Counted from the first letter of the stretch, positions 1-14,245 are shown. The stretch is 64,000 nucleotides of DNA from Albula goreensis (GCA_022829145.1 CM040764.1:992001-1056000); one strand, 5' to 3'. A program made the numbers and translations. The notes: a model not told the origin generated them from the letters alone.

Positions 1-850
1 TCCTGTACTGGAGCAGAGGGGCTGAGTGTCAGTGCTTCCCCTCTCCTGTACTGGAGCAGAGGGGCTGAGTGTCAGTGCTTCCCTCCTGTACTGGAGCAGA
101 GGGGCTGAGTGTCAGTGCTTCCCCCTCCTGTACTGGAGCAGAGGGGCTGAGTGTCAGTGCTTCCCCTCCTGTACTGGAGCAGAGGGGCTGAGTGTCAGTG
201 CTTCCCCTCCTGTACTGGAGCAGAGGGGCTGAGTGTCAGTGCTTCCCCTCTCCTGCACTGGAGCAGAGGGGCTGAGTGTCAGTGCTCCCCTCTCTTGTAC
301 TGGAGCAGAGGGCCTGAGTGTCAGTGCTTCCCCTCTCCTGTACTGGAGCAGAGGGCTGAGTGTCAGTGCTTCCCCTTCTATACTGGAGCAGAGGGCTGAG
401 TGTCTGTACTGGAGCAGAGGGGCTGAGGTCTGATACTGGAGCAGAGGGGCTGAGTGTCAGTGCTCCCCTCTCCTGTACTGGAGCAGAGGGGCTGAGTGTC
501 AGTGCTTCCCCCTCTCCTGTACTGGAGCAGAGGGGCTGAGTGTCAGTGCTTCCCCTCTCCTGTACTGGAGCAGAGGGGCTGAGTGTCAGTGATTCCCCTT
601 CTATACTGGAGCAGAGGGGCTGAGTGTCAGTGCTCCCCTCTCCTGTACTGGAGCAGAGGGGCTGAGTGTCAGTGCTCCCCTCTCCAGTACTGGAGCAGAG
701 GGCAGTGTGTGCTTCCCCTCTCCTTTACTGGAGCAGAGGGGCTGGGAGTCAGTGCTTCCCCTCCTGTACTGGAGCAGAGGGGCTGAGTGTCAGTGCTTCC
801 CCTCTCCTGTACTGGAGCAGAGGGGCTGAGTGTCAGTGGTTCAGTGTGCT
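1..850. repeat. 43-bp minisatellite (about 20 copies)
   Basis: Tandem copies of a unit of about 43 bp built around 'tgtactggagcagagggg' followed by 'ctgagtgtcagtgcttcccc'. Copies differ by small indels and substitutions, so all frames contain spurious repetitive ORFs. The array is cut by the left edge of the window, so its true length is unknown. Confidence 0.95.
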
Positions 851-1969
851 CCATAGGCTGGGGTTACAGTGGGGGCAGGGATGTGTCTTTCTCAAACTTC
901 TCTCACAGGATCAACATGCTCATTGCTTTTAGTGGGCAATGAAATGACCTTTTATGGGATGAATCCTTGGAAATGTTTATCCCTGAAAGACAACAGAAAT
1001 AACAGGAACCGCAGCCAGTAAATCCCATTAATAAACAACAGGGTAAAAAGAAAAATTAATGTCCAAGTTAAGTGAGACACAGGTTTACATGCAAGAAGAC
1101 TCAATGCTAATCGGATGGTCTGACGCAACTCATCTAGCTGTAACTGATCTCTTACTCTCTCTCTCTCTTTAACTGATATTTTCATTTAACTCTAACTAGC
1201 TGTAACTGATCTCTCACCCTTGCTGTAATGGATTTCTCACTCTAACTTGAACAATACCTGATATCTTGCTCTCTAACAAATATCACACTATCTGTAGGTG
1301 TAACAGATCTCTCACTCTAAGTCTGGGAGAATGTTATACTGCTAGCTGTGTTCTGTCACTCAACTCTGGGGCAAGGCTAGGCTTCTGAGCCCTCCCTCTC
1401 CAATGTTTGTATCCTTTTAGCATTCATGGCTTGGTGATTGTATGAGTGCGTGTTTAGTCCTGTGTATAAACACATTATCACCGTATGCCACTATTGAAAT
1501 GGCATCAACATTTGCTTATGGTCCTTCACCTCCATCTCTCTCTCTCTTCCTTACTCCTTTCACTCTTCAATTTTTGCAAGTCGGTGTCAGTCTCTCCCTG
1601 CCCCCCTCTTCCCACCAAGTTTCTTTTCTGGCTCTGGTTTCTCCTGCTGCATTTTGAGGGTCCATCTTTGGACAGTATTCTCTTTCATCACGCTTCTTCG
1701 ATTATTTTTTGTCTTGTTTGCGAAGGACTCATTCAGCTTCTGTAGTCTTCTATAGTCTCAACCTCTAATGTGAAAGTGACACAGAGTGAGAGTGACTGAC
1801 AGCGAGGGGCTGAATCAGAGAGGAGTGGTGTGGGAGATGGCAGAGTTCCTGTGTGGATTTTGGTGCCAGATCTAACAGCACAAGTCTCTACGCTCAGCAA
1901 ATACCTTCCGTATTACTCAGTATGGTGTAGAGAGCTGGCAGACATGAGTCAGGAGGCCAGGCTGCACAA

Positions 1970-2003
<34 letters not shown>

Positions 2004-2037
2004 ACGTACAAACGTAATTGCGTGTATGTACACTTTC

Positions 2038-2078
<41 letters not shown>

Positions 2079-3650
2079 TACACACACACACACACAGATA
2101 TACTTGTACACATATACACTTTAACTCTCACACATGTATATGCACACACCCACTGCCACATACATTCTCACACACACACACACACACATTTGAAATCTTT
2201 ATGCCCACATTTTATAAACATTTTACAAAAGGAAAATTTTGATGCGTGATGTTAGGATTTGTCATATCATTTGTGCTACCATATAAATGGACATTCAAAA
2301 CTAAATGCCCAGCTTCTATTTAAGGACAGAGAAAGCAGAACCTACTGCATATAGAACACTATATATAATACTATAATCACTAGCCCATGAACATGGATTA
2401 CCAAATATGAAAACTTGTAGCTGGCACTTATAGCCCAACTGTGTCATTTCCTGGACCAGCTTATTATATTTCAAAATGTTTGTCAAAACTCTTACACACT
2501 GTAATCAAAGTTGAACTCTACTTCTCGTACATAGACCTTTCTGTCCTCCTTATCAACAACTACATCTGGGGATCTGGGGGTTTGTTTGAAAGTTAAACTC
2601 TGAGCTCTATTGCCTGAAACTCTGTGATAGAACAGAACCAAAAAAATGACGTCAGGCACCTCTGATTTAGGTTGAACCAGACTGAGATGCGTTCAAAGTG
2701 AAAAAAAAAAATCAATGATCGTATTGATTCATTATTTATTGTCTAATTTTAAATTGTATTTAACAGATAGTAGGATTCACTATCTGAATAAGTGTGGAAA
2801 GCTCAGAGCTTCTTATACTTATTTGCATATTCCGCTCCGACTTAGAAATATTAATGCCTGCTTATACGGACTATAAATTTATCTTCCGGAAAAAAGTAAC
2901 AAGACAGCAGCAGTGAAAGAACATGTGTTGGCTTGGGAAAAAAATGTCGAGTCAGTGTATTACACTCAAGTTGTATAAAACGGTCTACTCATTCAGCATT
3001 TACCTACACTGATGGATGAAATTACTTGTTTAAAATGTGTGTTTGAAAAAGAATATTAAATCATAGTTATTTACCAGAAATAAAGAAGACATAATTCAGA
3101 ATGGAAATGATTTTGCCTTTATTTGATACGTTTGCTGAGAGGTGGTTGGTTTCGCTGAGAGCTCTTCCATCGGCAGGGTGGATGGGATGGTCTTTCTCAG
3201 GGTCATTCATTTTATGGGGTTTCAATCTCCTCCGCCCTCTCTGCAGTGAACATGTTCTTATACGGACACTGAAACCGGTGCGTCGGCATACTGATGGTTG
3301 TCTTATCATAAGTATCATAAGAGCACGTTGTCCATGCTGGAACACATTTAAGAAAGCATACCGCATATGACCAAGATGGAAACATGAAGCGGGTAGAAGG
3401 TAAGGAATTAACACAGAATTAGGCTTAAAGATAAAATGATAAAATTTCTACATAAACTGAAAGTGCATTTTTGACATTTCCCCTGAAATACCTGGTAAGG
3501 GACTTGTATGCCAGTGAGTGCTCAAGTGAACATAAAGTACAACTAAATCGTAAAGTTGCTACGTCCTCAGTATGTTTAGTTTAATCCAATGTGAAGCTCT
3601 TTTGTAAGAAGATCAGTTTCATCCACATTGTCAGGTGAGAGGCAAGATCT
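851..3650. other. Non-coding stretch with microsatellites
   Basis: No gene recognised. It holds a (CA)n tract near 1,973-2,000, a (TC)n tract at about 2,040-2,073 and CA-rich DNA to about 2,190. The ORFs here are short or simple-sequence. Exon 1 of the downstream phospholipid phosphatase could lie here or left of the window, but I could not identify it. Confidence 0.6.
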
Positions 3651-3679
3651 GCTTGCGCTGACTGGATCACCAGCTGTAA

Positions 3680-5565
3680 AGTGAACTCTTTCGCTTGGCA
3701 CATATCCCAGGGACAGGCAGGTAGCGTTGTGCCACGTGGGCTAGACGAGGGAATCTGTATTCATTTGTCTTCCACCAGTCAAGTGTATCTGAGTCGACTT
3801 GAATTCATGGTGTTACCTTGTATGCGCGTGGGAATTTCAAATGTTCTTTTCGAGAATGTTCTAGATTTTTTTTTCGAATTGAATTTGGTCAAAGTCATGG
3901 ATAAGGCAGGCCACTGTACTTGTATTTAGTACGTTATTGAAAATAAACATAAGTAAAAGAGATTGTCTTTGGTATAAAAGATTAACTAAATTTAGTGAAA
4001 CTATATTAAACAATGCCATAGACAATGTAGTGATGGGGTGTGGGCCTACCTGCTCTTTAGCTTCCCAGACGAGATCGAAGTAGACTTTGTTGTGTGCTCC
4101 TCTTCTGTAGGTGCCATTTGTTTTAATATCGTCTTCTGTAGTGGGAGAAGGATGGACACTGACGGGTCTGTTTCTGTGCTCATGAGGGAGTTCACCATCT
4201 TGTGGTTTGAGGACCTGAATGAACCCTTCTGCCAGATACACCTCATTATCTGTAAAGTGCCTAAGTCAGCTGACTATATGGAGGCCTGCTGCTCCGCGTA
4301 TCTAACCAGCATGTCATACACTGTATTTGATCTGGTTACAACATCATGTTTTAGTTTGTGGTTAGGAATTCCTAACGTCCTGCTTGGTCTTCAACACATG
4401 CGAGCTTCTCTTGTGTAATTTTCCCAAGTAGCAGGGATACCTGTTTGAGGGAGATGGCATTTTTTGCAGAAGATTGAGGATGCGGGAAAAACACTCAATC
4501 TGATATGTTGGACTTAACCAATTTCCACTCTTCAACAGCAGCCACAAGCACATCAGCTAAGTGCTGACTTGTGTGGCTCTCATAGAACGGGCATGTCCAC
4601 AACACAGAGCTCTTTAACTCCCACTCCGATGTAATGCAATTAACCGTCAAGGTCAAATAACTCTCCGTGGCTCTCAAGGTCAACAAGTTGGTGGTCAAGG
4701 CCAAGTGGTGCATTTCACTTAACTCGTTCAGAATTCTATGCCGTGTTTCGTCATGCAGGCTGGGAATGATTTTTGCATGCGATGTGGTGCCTTGATAGTA
4801 AAGTGTAGTGGGGCTCCAATGTTGTAATCTTGCATCCAGAATCTTCCACTATTGCAAGTGGCTGCATGTCTGCTATGATGTCCTAATGCTTTAGTGATTG
4901 ATTTTGCTCTGTCTGAATCGGCGGGCGACGGCTGTTTCAAAGCAGCAGGAATAAGTTGCCGCGTCGTTTTTTTCCTGCCTAAGCCTTACGTTAATGATAC
5001 CAAAGGATGATACTGGAGTAAATGGGCAAACATGTTCATCATGCTTCAACTTGTGTAAGACACATGTCTCCCTTCTATCCACTTGTTTTTTCCTGTCTTT
5101 ATCCAATGTAAAACTGAATCCATAATGCCCCAAACAGCTGACCTGTAAAATGTTGGTGCGTCCTCATGTTGTAGTTTTTCGTTTGCCATTTTTCACTTTA
5201 TGCAGACCATCTAGTTAGCTAGTGCAACACTTGATCGCGCATCCATCAATTGTGTCAACAGTCAACAGTTCCTCACCCACAAACGAGTTTGTTTAAGTGG
5301 CCGTCTAATTGGCTACCTATATTTATTGTATATTCCTGTGATATGATATAATGATTTGGGAAGACTTAAAATTATTTGTGTTTATGGTGTTTTATTTTTG
5401 TATTTTCGCCAAAGGCCGCAACAAAATAGGCTAGGTAATGTCACCAAAGCATGAAGTACGTTCACCCAATCGATAACACACGATCTCGTGAGATGGGGAG
5501 TGAATCAAACCGTGAAGACCGTTTTGAATGATTCGGAATTCGATCCAGTATCGTCCCACCACTAC
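3680..5565 (-). pseudogene. hAT (ZBED-type) DNA transposon remnant
   Basis: Read on the minus strand, the stretch gives the pieces of a BED-finger hAT transposase in the right order, separated by stops and frameshifts. A decayed BED-finger region lies at about 5,133-4,960, containing KKQVDRRET. A segment near 4,900 reads SDRAKSITKAL. 4,713-4,500 reads SEWELKSSVL and ESHTSQHLADVL. 4,370-4,280 gives LPNHKLKHDVVTR and YDMLVRYAEQQ, and 4,246-4,050 gives the IQVLKP segment that precedes the C-terminal dimerisation region. A tagtggtgggacgata motif near 5,550-5,566 (minus) resembles a hAT terminal repeat; I did not find its partner. The element is clearly dead. Family placement rests on remembered hAT/ZBED motifs. 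Confidence 0.75.
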
Positions 5566-8430
5566 TGTGTGTGTGTGTGTGGGGGGGTGTGTGTGTGTGT
5601 GTGCACATAACAAAATATTTTCAGGAACTGTTAGTTACTTTCTGAACGAAAATGGTGTTCATGACAATTAAATGTATTGTTTATTATTCATCCCTCATTT
5701 AAGTCAGTCTTCAGTATAATTTTTTTCCAATTACTCAATTAATCGATAGATTACTCGATTACCAATATGATCATTGGTGACAGCCTTAGATACAATGTCT
5801 AATCAGCATCTAATCACCCTCTCCCAACAAAAGCTCTGCGAATTATGTGAGCTACAGTGTCTACTGGATCACCAAAAAATGTCACAAATGCTTGACAACC
5901 ACTTCCTACCTAGATTCTGCAGGCACATAATTCTGACGAGTGCCCTCAGGTTAGTAACGTTGGCTAGGAAAAGCCATGTATGTGAAGGCGACATGAAGAA
6001 GTCATCGGAGGAACCAGAGCCCGTCGTCCTTCCTCCCCCATCGCTACCTCATGTAGGGTTGAAGAACGGGCCCTGGAGCGGGCCTTTGTGTGTGTGATGT
6101 AGGGTTGCGCTTGTTTCCATGGTTATTCTGGTGGCATTTCACAGTGCCTTTCTTTTGTATTGAATTTGTTGGCCACACCCTTCCTTCTGTTCCCTTTGGA
6201 ATGGCCTGTGCGCCGCACTGAGTCACGTCCCATTGTGTTTATCACAAAAGGGGCCCTCCCTGCCTCCATCGCCCCATTCGGAACTACCGCACTTCGCCAC
6301 TCCCCTGTCTACTCACCTTTCAGCTTGGCCCACATTCTGCAAGCATCTCACAGTGCCCATCTATGATCAGGGGTACTCCTATCCATGTGACATTATGAGC
6401 TAAAAGGCAAGGCTGATCCAAGATCAGTGGTAGGTTTCGTCAGGCACCTCAGAATAGGTATGGGATATGTCTAAAACTGATCCTAGATCAGCACCATTTC
6501 TCTGAAGCACTTTATGAAAACAAGACTTGATGTCTGGTGACTTTACAATCTCCAGCATCATCAAAACCTTTCAGATTGGGATGGAAGCAGGGATATATGG
6601 TATTGCAGATCAGGGAAAGAGTGTTCTGAAAAACTTTTTCCACTGAAAATGCGACCATCAAAGTTGTACTTCTGCGGTGGATTCCTACTAACACCCTCCA
6701 CATAAGTGGTGGCCCAGCAGGAAATGACATCATGTCACACCAGAGAACCTTATGGACACTGTTAGCCTGTACGCCCTGCACTGTGTTTGCGCCTCCTACA
6801 CTCCCTAGTCTGTGTTACCATAGCCTGTACTCCCTGCTTTGTGTCACCAAAGCCTGTAATCCCTGAACTGTGTTAGCGCAGCTTGTGCTCCCTGCACTGT
6901 GTTAGCACAGCCTACACTCCCTGCACTGTGTTAGCGCAGCCTGTACTCCCTGGTCTGTGTTAGCATAGCCTGTAGTCCCTGGTCTGTGTTAGCGCAGCCT
7001 GTACTCCCTGCTCCTTCATTTCTGATCCTGTACTCTCTCTCTCTAATTCTGTCAGGTTAGCTTTATTCAGACACATGTTTGTTGTAATGTAACAGGAGAC
7101 CAGGCTTGGAAGTGGAGCCTCCAGATTTGATTTCTGGTGGAATGAATGGCTTTCACTTAAGATGTATACATTTCCCTGGAATCGGCACTTGCTGAGCGCC
7201 ATTATGTGAATTGTAAATGTTTAAGGCAAGGCACGAGTTCATGGCTGGGAGTTGTTGATTTACTGCCCTGGGCCTCAGTCCACATTCGGATTAGCAGTGT
7301 AGTGGGAGGAGGGCTTCAGTAAGCCAGATATTTTCATTGTGCAGTGGTCCTTCCTCAAGGTTGGCTCCCCATCGCACCGTTCTCTGGTCCCATTGATCAG
7401 TTCTTGTTACATAGTTCCCTGCTCCTTCTGTGCACTTCTCTGTTCCTTTAGCTTGGTTCTTTGATTCCACTGCACAGTCCAAAGCAGCAGAGGTAGGGGC
7501 AGCCAGTTCTGGAGGGAAGCGCGTTCCGGTTCTCCCCCGAAGACGCCACTTGGATGGGTGTGCAGCTATGATTGGGAATGTCAAGTACTGGAGGGTGAAA
7601 GGAAAAGAAAAGCAGAAAATAAGGAAACGTAAAACATGCTGACCATTGTTTTGTGCCCGCTCCATTTGACCTTCAGCCGCAGTGTCGCTCCAGCAATGTG
7701 ACGGTCCATGCAGGGAGAGCGAGACCTTGAGCTCTGTCCCCTGCTCCTCGCATTCCAGTACTAAAACTCCCGTCCTGACTGGAAGCAGGGTGCTTTGTGG
7801 GTCGCCGGACAGCCGTTGGCTGAAGTCCATACCTACAGTCTTTGTGCGTGTTTGGATCCTTCTGATTTTGGCTTAAGTTTTAATTTTTTCGTAAATGTCT
7901 CTTCACAGAAACAAACAAATTGTCTTGTCAGTGTCTTGTCAGTTCTGCTGTTACATTTTAAATAAACCCCGGGCTACAAAATTTGGACAGTTTCGCAATG
8001 TTTTATCTAGTTTTTACACAGAGGAATGGTGGTACCACCCCTGGCACCAGTGAAAGCTTGTGCTAGCTAGCATTTGCCTTGATACTCTTTCTTTAAACTC
8101 TGCCTGGAGCAGAAACATGGGGCTGTAACGTTTAAACTCTGCATGGAGGAGAAAAATGGGGACGTAACATCCTCACTCCTCCTCAGGGCCTCCAGGTGCC
8201 ATGAGGCATTCAGCAGGGAAGCAAAATGTGAGCCTTGAACTGGGGTGCTTAAGTCCCAGCTGTGCTATCACTAGCTGGGGCCGGAGGTCCACACTGGTCA
8301 GGAAAGATTGTGGTTAAGCTGGTTTGTTTTTTTAAAATTTTTTTTTATTTTGCACCCATTGCTCCATCAGCCACTTCTGGTTGGCTGGGCATCTGCTGAT
8401 GTATAAATCGAGTATGTTGACTTCCTCATC
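5566..8430. other. Non-coding stretch including a 29-bp minisatellite
   Basis: No gene recognised. A TG tract lies at 5,565-5,602 and AT-rich DNA continues to 5,770. A separate repeat array lies at about 6,770-7,015. A 179-codon minus-strand ORF (7,291-7,830) has no recognisable domain. Confidence 0.5.
6770..7015. repeat. About 29-bp minisatellite
   Basis: About eight imperfect copies of a unit reading 'gcctgtactccctgcactg' plus 'tgttagcgca'. Copies vary between 'agcgcag', 'agcacag' and 'agcatag'. No coding content. Confidence 0.8.
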
Positions 8431-8438
8431 CTCCGAAA

Positions 8439-9148
8439 ACTAGGGCTAGGCGATATATTGGACATATACAATATACTCAATAATTTTTGTACACAAGATA
8501 CAAGAAGTTGCCATATCATAATATCGAAGTGGGGTTAGTTTGCAGTGTAAGTATTTGTGTATCTTTTAAAAGTCGTTTGACAAGCTTTCTCACTTGTGTG
8601 CTCTCTCTCTCTCTTGCGCGCACTCTCTTTCTCTCAGACACTCACACCACTATAACCATCTATCGTTGTCGTGTCAGGAGTACTGATAGTTTAAAGTGGG
8701 AGAGAATCGTTAGGCTGCTAGAACTGAGGAAGACCTAATTCCAAAACAGTCACGTGTCTTGTATGGAAGTTGTTTGGATTTCGTGAGGGAAGACAGAGTA
8801 CAGTCTTGTATAAATTATGCCAAAAAATACAGCAACAAAAGGTAGCAGTACCACAAACTACACCACCCAGTGAAGAAGGACAAATCTGTCAAACACCGTG
8901 AGGCTAGTTTTGCTAAAAAAAACCGTTACCACTCAAAGAACTGTCCAGCAACTGTTAAAAGATATGCTGTTTGCAGTTATCGTATTCAAACAAATAAAGG
9001 CTGTTATTTAACATTATACTTGGTTTTGACTTCAACTCAGTGTTTTAAATGAAATATTTCAATATTGAGATATTTATTGTATATATTGCCATTTTTTTTT
9101 TTAATATATTGAGATTTATTTTTTAAACCCTACCACCCAGTCCTAATG
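8439..9148. mobile_element. Probable non-autonomous hAT-like element
   Basis: The left side starts 'actagggctaggcgatata' and the right side ends 'accacccagtcctaat'. These read as imperfect inverted versions of the 'agggctgggcgata' ends common on fish hAT-type elements. The interior is AT-rich and has no intact transposase. Exact ends and target duplication were not established. Confidence 0.45.
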
Positions 9149-10682
9149 AAAACATGACAGCATGCAATTGGTAGTTTGTCTGCAGTGCTGAAAAACAGGA
9201 GGTGAATCAGAGGAATCATGACAGCTGCCTCCCGCTCGGTTAGGGAGAAAGATTCTACAAGAGGTCGGGCAGCATTTGGGCAGAAAAACTATTAGGTTTG
9301 AGCTGGCTTTTGGCAGGCTCTGCTGGGCACACAGCAGAGGGGTAAAGCTCACTCTCTTACCAGATGCTGTGTTGTGCCCTCATGTTTATTTTTCTCCCAG
9401 ACATCCTGTCTGAAACTTTGCAGCTATGGTGATTGCACAATGCATCGTGTTGGATCAGGTTTTGTACAGATTTTCTGTAGCGTAGAGCCTCTAACATAGA
9501 GAGGCCCAAACCCATGTTACATGAAGAATATTGCTAGAGCTACAGGCTGTAAGACTTTCAATGAACCGATCTATCCACACATATCTATACTTTCTCAAAT
9601 GTGATAGCCTGTCGTGTAAAGGCTAGTTTAGTAATAGGCTAAATCAGTGAATTAAATGAAAATATTAAAATTAAGGTGTTTGTAATGGCTCAGAGTGAGA
9701 GCCCTGCCACTGGAACCCTGGCGTGCACCATGTAAATGCATGGGTCCCCCTGAAAAAGTTGTGCATGTTCCTCTTCCAACCGAACTCTGGTGTGGTTTGT
9801 TCGAAATGAGGCTACAATATCGACCGCAATGGTCAGGATGCACTTTGTTAGTTTTAATTAAGTAGGACGGTAAATTAACACTGAACATAAAAACATCATT
9901 GTTCATCCTTTAATTACTACATTCATTCAATCATTCATTCATTCATTTAACTTGTATAAGTAATTAACTAAATATCCAGTCTTTATTTTACCTTGCAGGT
10001 CAAATTAAATGATAACCTGAGTGAGGCTAATGTTATTTACATGTTTTAGACACGTGAAATCCTGACCAATGAGCATCAAGTATCCTTAATTCTGGTTGTG
10101 TTACAATACTACACTTCCATCTTGGATTTGTCATCTCCTTGGACTGCTATCACTGTTTTGACATGTTGATATATTCTGTTATCTTTTTGTGAGGTCTTAG
10201 AGTTGGGTAAAAACTACACTCACCAAAGTAATGGATGAGTCTAAAAATGCAGGTCTGTGCATATTATCTTTATTATTGTCACAGGATATGCTTATTTGGT
10301 TCTGTCCAATCAGAAGAAGCCTTTTATCCATATGGATTTTGTTCAGAACTTTTGGTTCGATGTCAAAAATGTCAGTTTGAACCCTAAGTGAGCAAGAATT
10401 AAAATGCCAAGACACACACACACACATACAGCCCTTTCCAGATCCAGTGCAGATCACTCCCCACAGCCTCAATTTTATTTTTCCAGGCATCTGGTTTTTT
10501 TTTTTTTTTTTTTTTGCTTTGTGTTGATCATTCTGGTGTCTCTACAGTCCTGGGACTGTAAGATGATACCCACCACCTCATCCTGCCCACAGCCCCTCCT
10601 CCCGAATCAAAATGTTTCTCTTTCTGTAAACTGCCAAGAACAACAGTCAAACACTCAATTCCCACTTCCAAAACACACACAC

Positions 10683-10724
<42 letters not shown>

Positions 10725-11040
10725 CTCTCTGTCTCACACACGCAAACTCTTTCTCACTGACACACGAACAATCTCTCCCTCTCTCTTTACTTTTCTTGCA
10801 GCTGTTTGAGGCCCTTTATTTTAGGACCAGATATCACGCTCATTTGCTTAGATTTTTTGCTTGGGTTTCCCAATGAGTGACATAATTTTGCTTTCGTTGA
10901 ATCATTTGCATGACTGTGTTTTTACAAACCTCTGGATGCAGGGTGTCTGTTGGGAGTCTGTCTCATCAGGTAAAAGTTTGCTTTGTAAGTGGACACTTTG
11001 CTGACGCATCTCTCTCTCTCTCTCTCTCTCTCTTAAAAGT
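9149..11040. other. Non-coding stretch
   Basis: No gene recognised. It contains a T-homopolymer near 10,496-10,516, a (CA)n tract at about 10,674-10,722 and a (TC)n tract at about 11,011-11,033. Confidence 0.5.
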
Positions 11041-11041
11041 C

Positions 11042-11299
11042 TTAAGAGTAATTTGTGCAGTATAGGAGAAAGTGTGGCTCTGTCTCAGCCTCACCTGTCT
11101 CACAGTGATCACATATCCTCTCCTCTTCGGGGCGCCAGGTTTGCTTGTGTCTGCCTGTTTCAATGGCCAGGCTGTATTTGTTTTGGATCTGTCTCTGCGT
11201 CACATCTCTGACAGTGGAGAGATATTCTGCCAATTTGTAATTTCTGTGTAACATAGTATAGCAATTTAATTTGTTTGAAGTTTTGTCATTTTCTTTCAA
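11042..11299 (-). pseudogene. LINE ORF2 C-terminal fragment
   Basis: The minus-strand translation contains YSLAIETGRHKQ followed by ICDHCETGEAETEPHFLLYC. This matches the Cys/His-containing C-terminal segment of fish non-LTR retrotransposon ORF2 proteins (general form ETGR...R.C..C..GE.EDE.HFL..C). No reverse-transcriptase core is seen upstream on the same strand (11,300-11,850), so this is a truncated relic. Confidence 0.65.
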
Positions 11300-11932
11300 G
11301 GTTCTGAATAAGAATCTTTTATTTGATTTGTTAATTGGCTGATTTTAATTGGAGTAGTGCTGGTCTGAAATTGGTTTGTTAGTTTCATGGCCAGCTGACT
11401 GAGGGGACTTCTAGTGGGGCTTAGCTCTTGGATAGGATTCAGTAGGGTATGATTTCAATTTGTTCTTTGTTAACTTGCTTTGTGCAATGCCCATATACAA
11501 GTTTTATAAATATTGTTGCCAGACTGAGCCATTTTTTCAAGTTAATGCAGGTTTTTGTGCCAAACTGAAATTATCTGACATTTCCCAGAATTTGTTTTGA
11601 CCATTTAATTTTTAATGTCTATGAGAGTTTTGTTCATGTGGTTCTATTTTTTTAAGTTTCAGAGTGTTTTTGTACTTTTAATCTTTCACAGAACTCACGC
11701 GTAAATCTGGGTTTTGAGGCTGATGATGTTTTCGATTAGACAGTTTTCGTTGTCTTTTTCAAATTAAGTTACATTCATCAAACCATTTCTCTTTATATTT
11801 GTTATTTGGGTTTCAATTCTTGTGTTGTCTCTCTCTCTCACTCACACACAAACACACATTTATCTATGTAAATGTGTGTGTATACATTTATATGTACAGA
11901 TAAATTCTCATCTCTGAAAGAGAAAGTCTAGG

Positions 11933-11936
<4 letters not shown>

Positions 11937-12030
<94 letters not shown>

Positions 12031-12133
12031 AGATGGAGAGAGAGAGTCTGTGTACAAATGTTGATGTTTTACAAATACAGCTGGAAGGATTGTCCAGTCT
12101 TAGTATTGCAGTTTTTGGTGGCACTAAATAATT

Positions 12134-12203
<70 letters not shown>
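11937..12203. repeat. Two long (TG)n microsatellites
   Basis: (TG)n from about 11,937 to 12,028 and again from about 12,135 to 12,203, separated by about 100 bp of unique sequence. All ORFs over this stretch are simple-sequence artefacts. Confidence 0.95.
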
Positions 12204-12207
<4 letters not shown>

Positions 12208-12540
12208 ATTATGTATATCTTCATCAACATAATGGATAATGTTAATATTCTTATTAATATTATGTTCACAGCTGGAGAACTTCAGGTTAAACACCCCGCT
12301 GAAAAATAAATCCCTATTGTCCCTTCTATAAACTGCATTATCTGTTCTGAAAGCCCAGTTACCTAACCAGTTTCCTGCTGCAGTGCCACCCTGTTCCTTT
12401 TTTATTTTTTTCCCCTTTTTTCTCCACCCTGAACACAGCTGAACCGTTCAGTCCACCATAGCGACCTGCTCCCACCAAATTGGGAGGAGGATGCCAGGGC
12501 ACACACTGCACACTGCAAGTGAACCAGCCTATGCATATGT

Positions 12541-12630
12541 TACATTACATCACATTACATTAAGGACGTTTGTTAGACGCTCTTATCCAGAGCGACTTAC
12601 AAGGCGAAGTGCATAAGAATGGTACAAAAG
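12541..12630. repeat. Short dispersed repeat with gctcttatccagagcg hairpin
   Basis: 'acattacattaagg' is followed by a hairpin-forming 'cgctcttatccagagcg' and 'acttacaaggcgaagtgcat'. This motif is scattered through many teleost genomes. A related copy lies at 52,001-52,085 and a reverse-oriented relative forms the end of the SINE near 48,830. Confidence 0.7.
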
Positions 12631-14024
12631 TTTAGTTTGTGCACCCGCAGGTGCCTGGTTGACCAAGAGTTGTCACTAAAGCGCAACGAACTAACAAACT
12701 TTAACCGGCCTATGCCCCTACCATGCCTGGCGAGGGTAGGCGACTTGTTGCCTCACCAATGTGGACCTCTGGCCATGGCGGGTAATGTTGAGGCTGGGAT
12801 TCAACCACCCAGCCTCAGGACTCTCCGATGCTTATTGCCGCAAAGAGTGGGACTAAGGGCCTGCTGCCCGCCCCCCTGGGGCTTAAAATTATTTGGCTGG
12901 GGGTGGAGGAGGTGGTGGGCAGAAGCATGTGGCTGTGTGGCCAGGGATAAGGCCGGGGGGGGGGGTGGTTGTGGATAGGCCCCTCCGCTGCTTAGCGCAT
13001 AATGTGTTGCCTGCTGATACCGCAGATCCCTGGAGTCACGCCTCCGGCCTGCCTCCTTATCTGAGCACGCCCGGTCTCCCCTCAGCCGAGCACAAGGTCC
13101 TCCGTCCCCAGCTGGTCCAACAGCTCTGCGACGTTCTGCTATGATTTTCTAGCCATTTCTATTTTTATGCAACGTCATATATCTGAATGTTCAAAGGCCT
13201 GAGTTCTGCGCGCGCTCACTGTTACACAAATTCTGTTCGTTCTCCTGCGCTCACTCACCCCCCTCATAGACTTGCTGTACACTCCTGTCATCGCTCGGCC
13301 CTCTTACAGACACACTGTACACTCGCTTGTCATCGCTCACCCTTAAAAACATATTGTCCACTGTGGGAAGGCACAGCGAACAGAGGAAGTATACTGTGAC
13401 CGGTGTGAGACATGAGAGGTTCACAGAGGTACAGCTGTTACCCATTCACTTTGACTGGCCTGTTATTATTTTACTCAACACCAGTGATACGCTTGCCCTT
13501 TGCTGTAAGGGTGGTGTCATTGGATGAGTAAAATCATAAAAATTAAATTGTAATAATTTCCATTCAACAAAAGTGCAACCGATATGCAACACACAAATAA
13601 CAGTGAAAAATATGGTTGTGAGATGGCCAGGGTCATACTGTGGTTTGGTCACGCTGATGAACAGTGATGTTAGAAATCGGCTCCGATAGTCGCAGCCAGC
13701 CACTTATCAAGGAGCCTTAGCGGTGGCAACCCCACACCGCCGCCCATTGCTCTTACACTTGCCCATTTGGCAGCTATACACCTATTTTCCTCAATTATCG
13801 CTAAATTGTTATTGCGGTTATTGTGTGCAAACCCATGTTTATGTTCTGAGAAGCACTTACCTCTCAAAGTTTCCCTGGTGTTGGCCATATTTCTAGGGTC
13901 AATAGCCTTACGTCATTAAAAGACAGTGACACAAGGATGAGTAGTTTTATATTATCTGAAAACTGTGACACTTTGGTCAAGGGTCTTTAAAATATCATTA
14001 AAATGTTGCACTGGATCTTTTGTG
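12631..14024. other. Non-coding stretch, locally GC-rich
   Basis: No gene recognised. 12,840-13,140 is GC-rich with a G-run at 12,955-12,965, and short ORFs occur on both strands without domain signatures. Confidence 0.4.
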
Positions 14025-14170
14025 TCAGGGTTGACTGACTGAGTGAGTGAGTGTAAAGCAGTGTAGTTGTGACGGTGTGTGTGTGTGTGAGTGAACTGGG
14101 CTAAAGCAGTGTAGTTGTGACGGTGTGTGTGTGTGTGAGTGAACTGGGCTAAAGCAGTGTAGCTGTGACG

Positions 14171-14245
<75 letters not shown>

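Noticed and set aside
7291..7830. 179-codon minus-strand ORF
   Set aside because: Non-repetitive but with no domain, signal peptide, membrane span or convincing start/splice context. An ORF this long can occur by chance in 64 kb of both strands.
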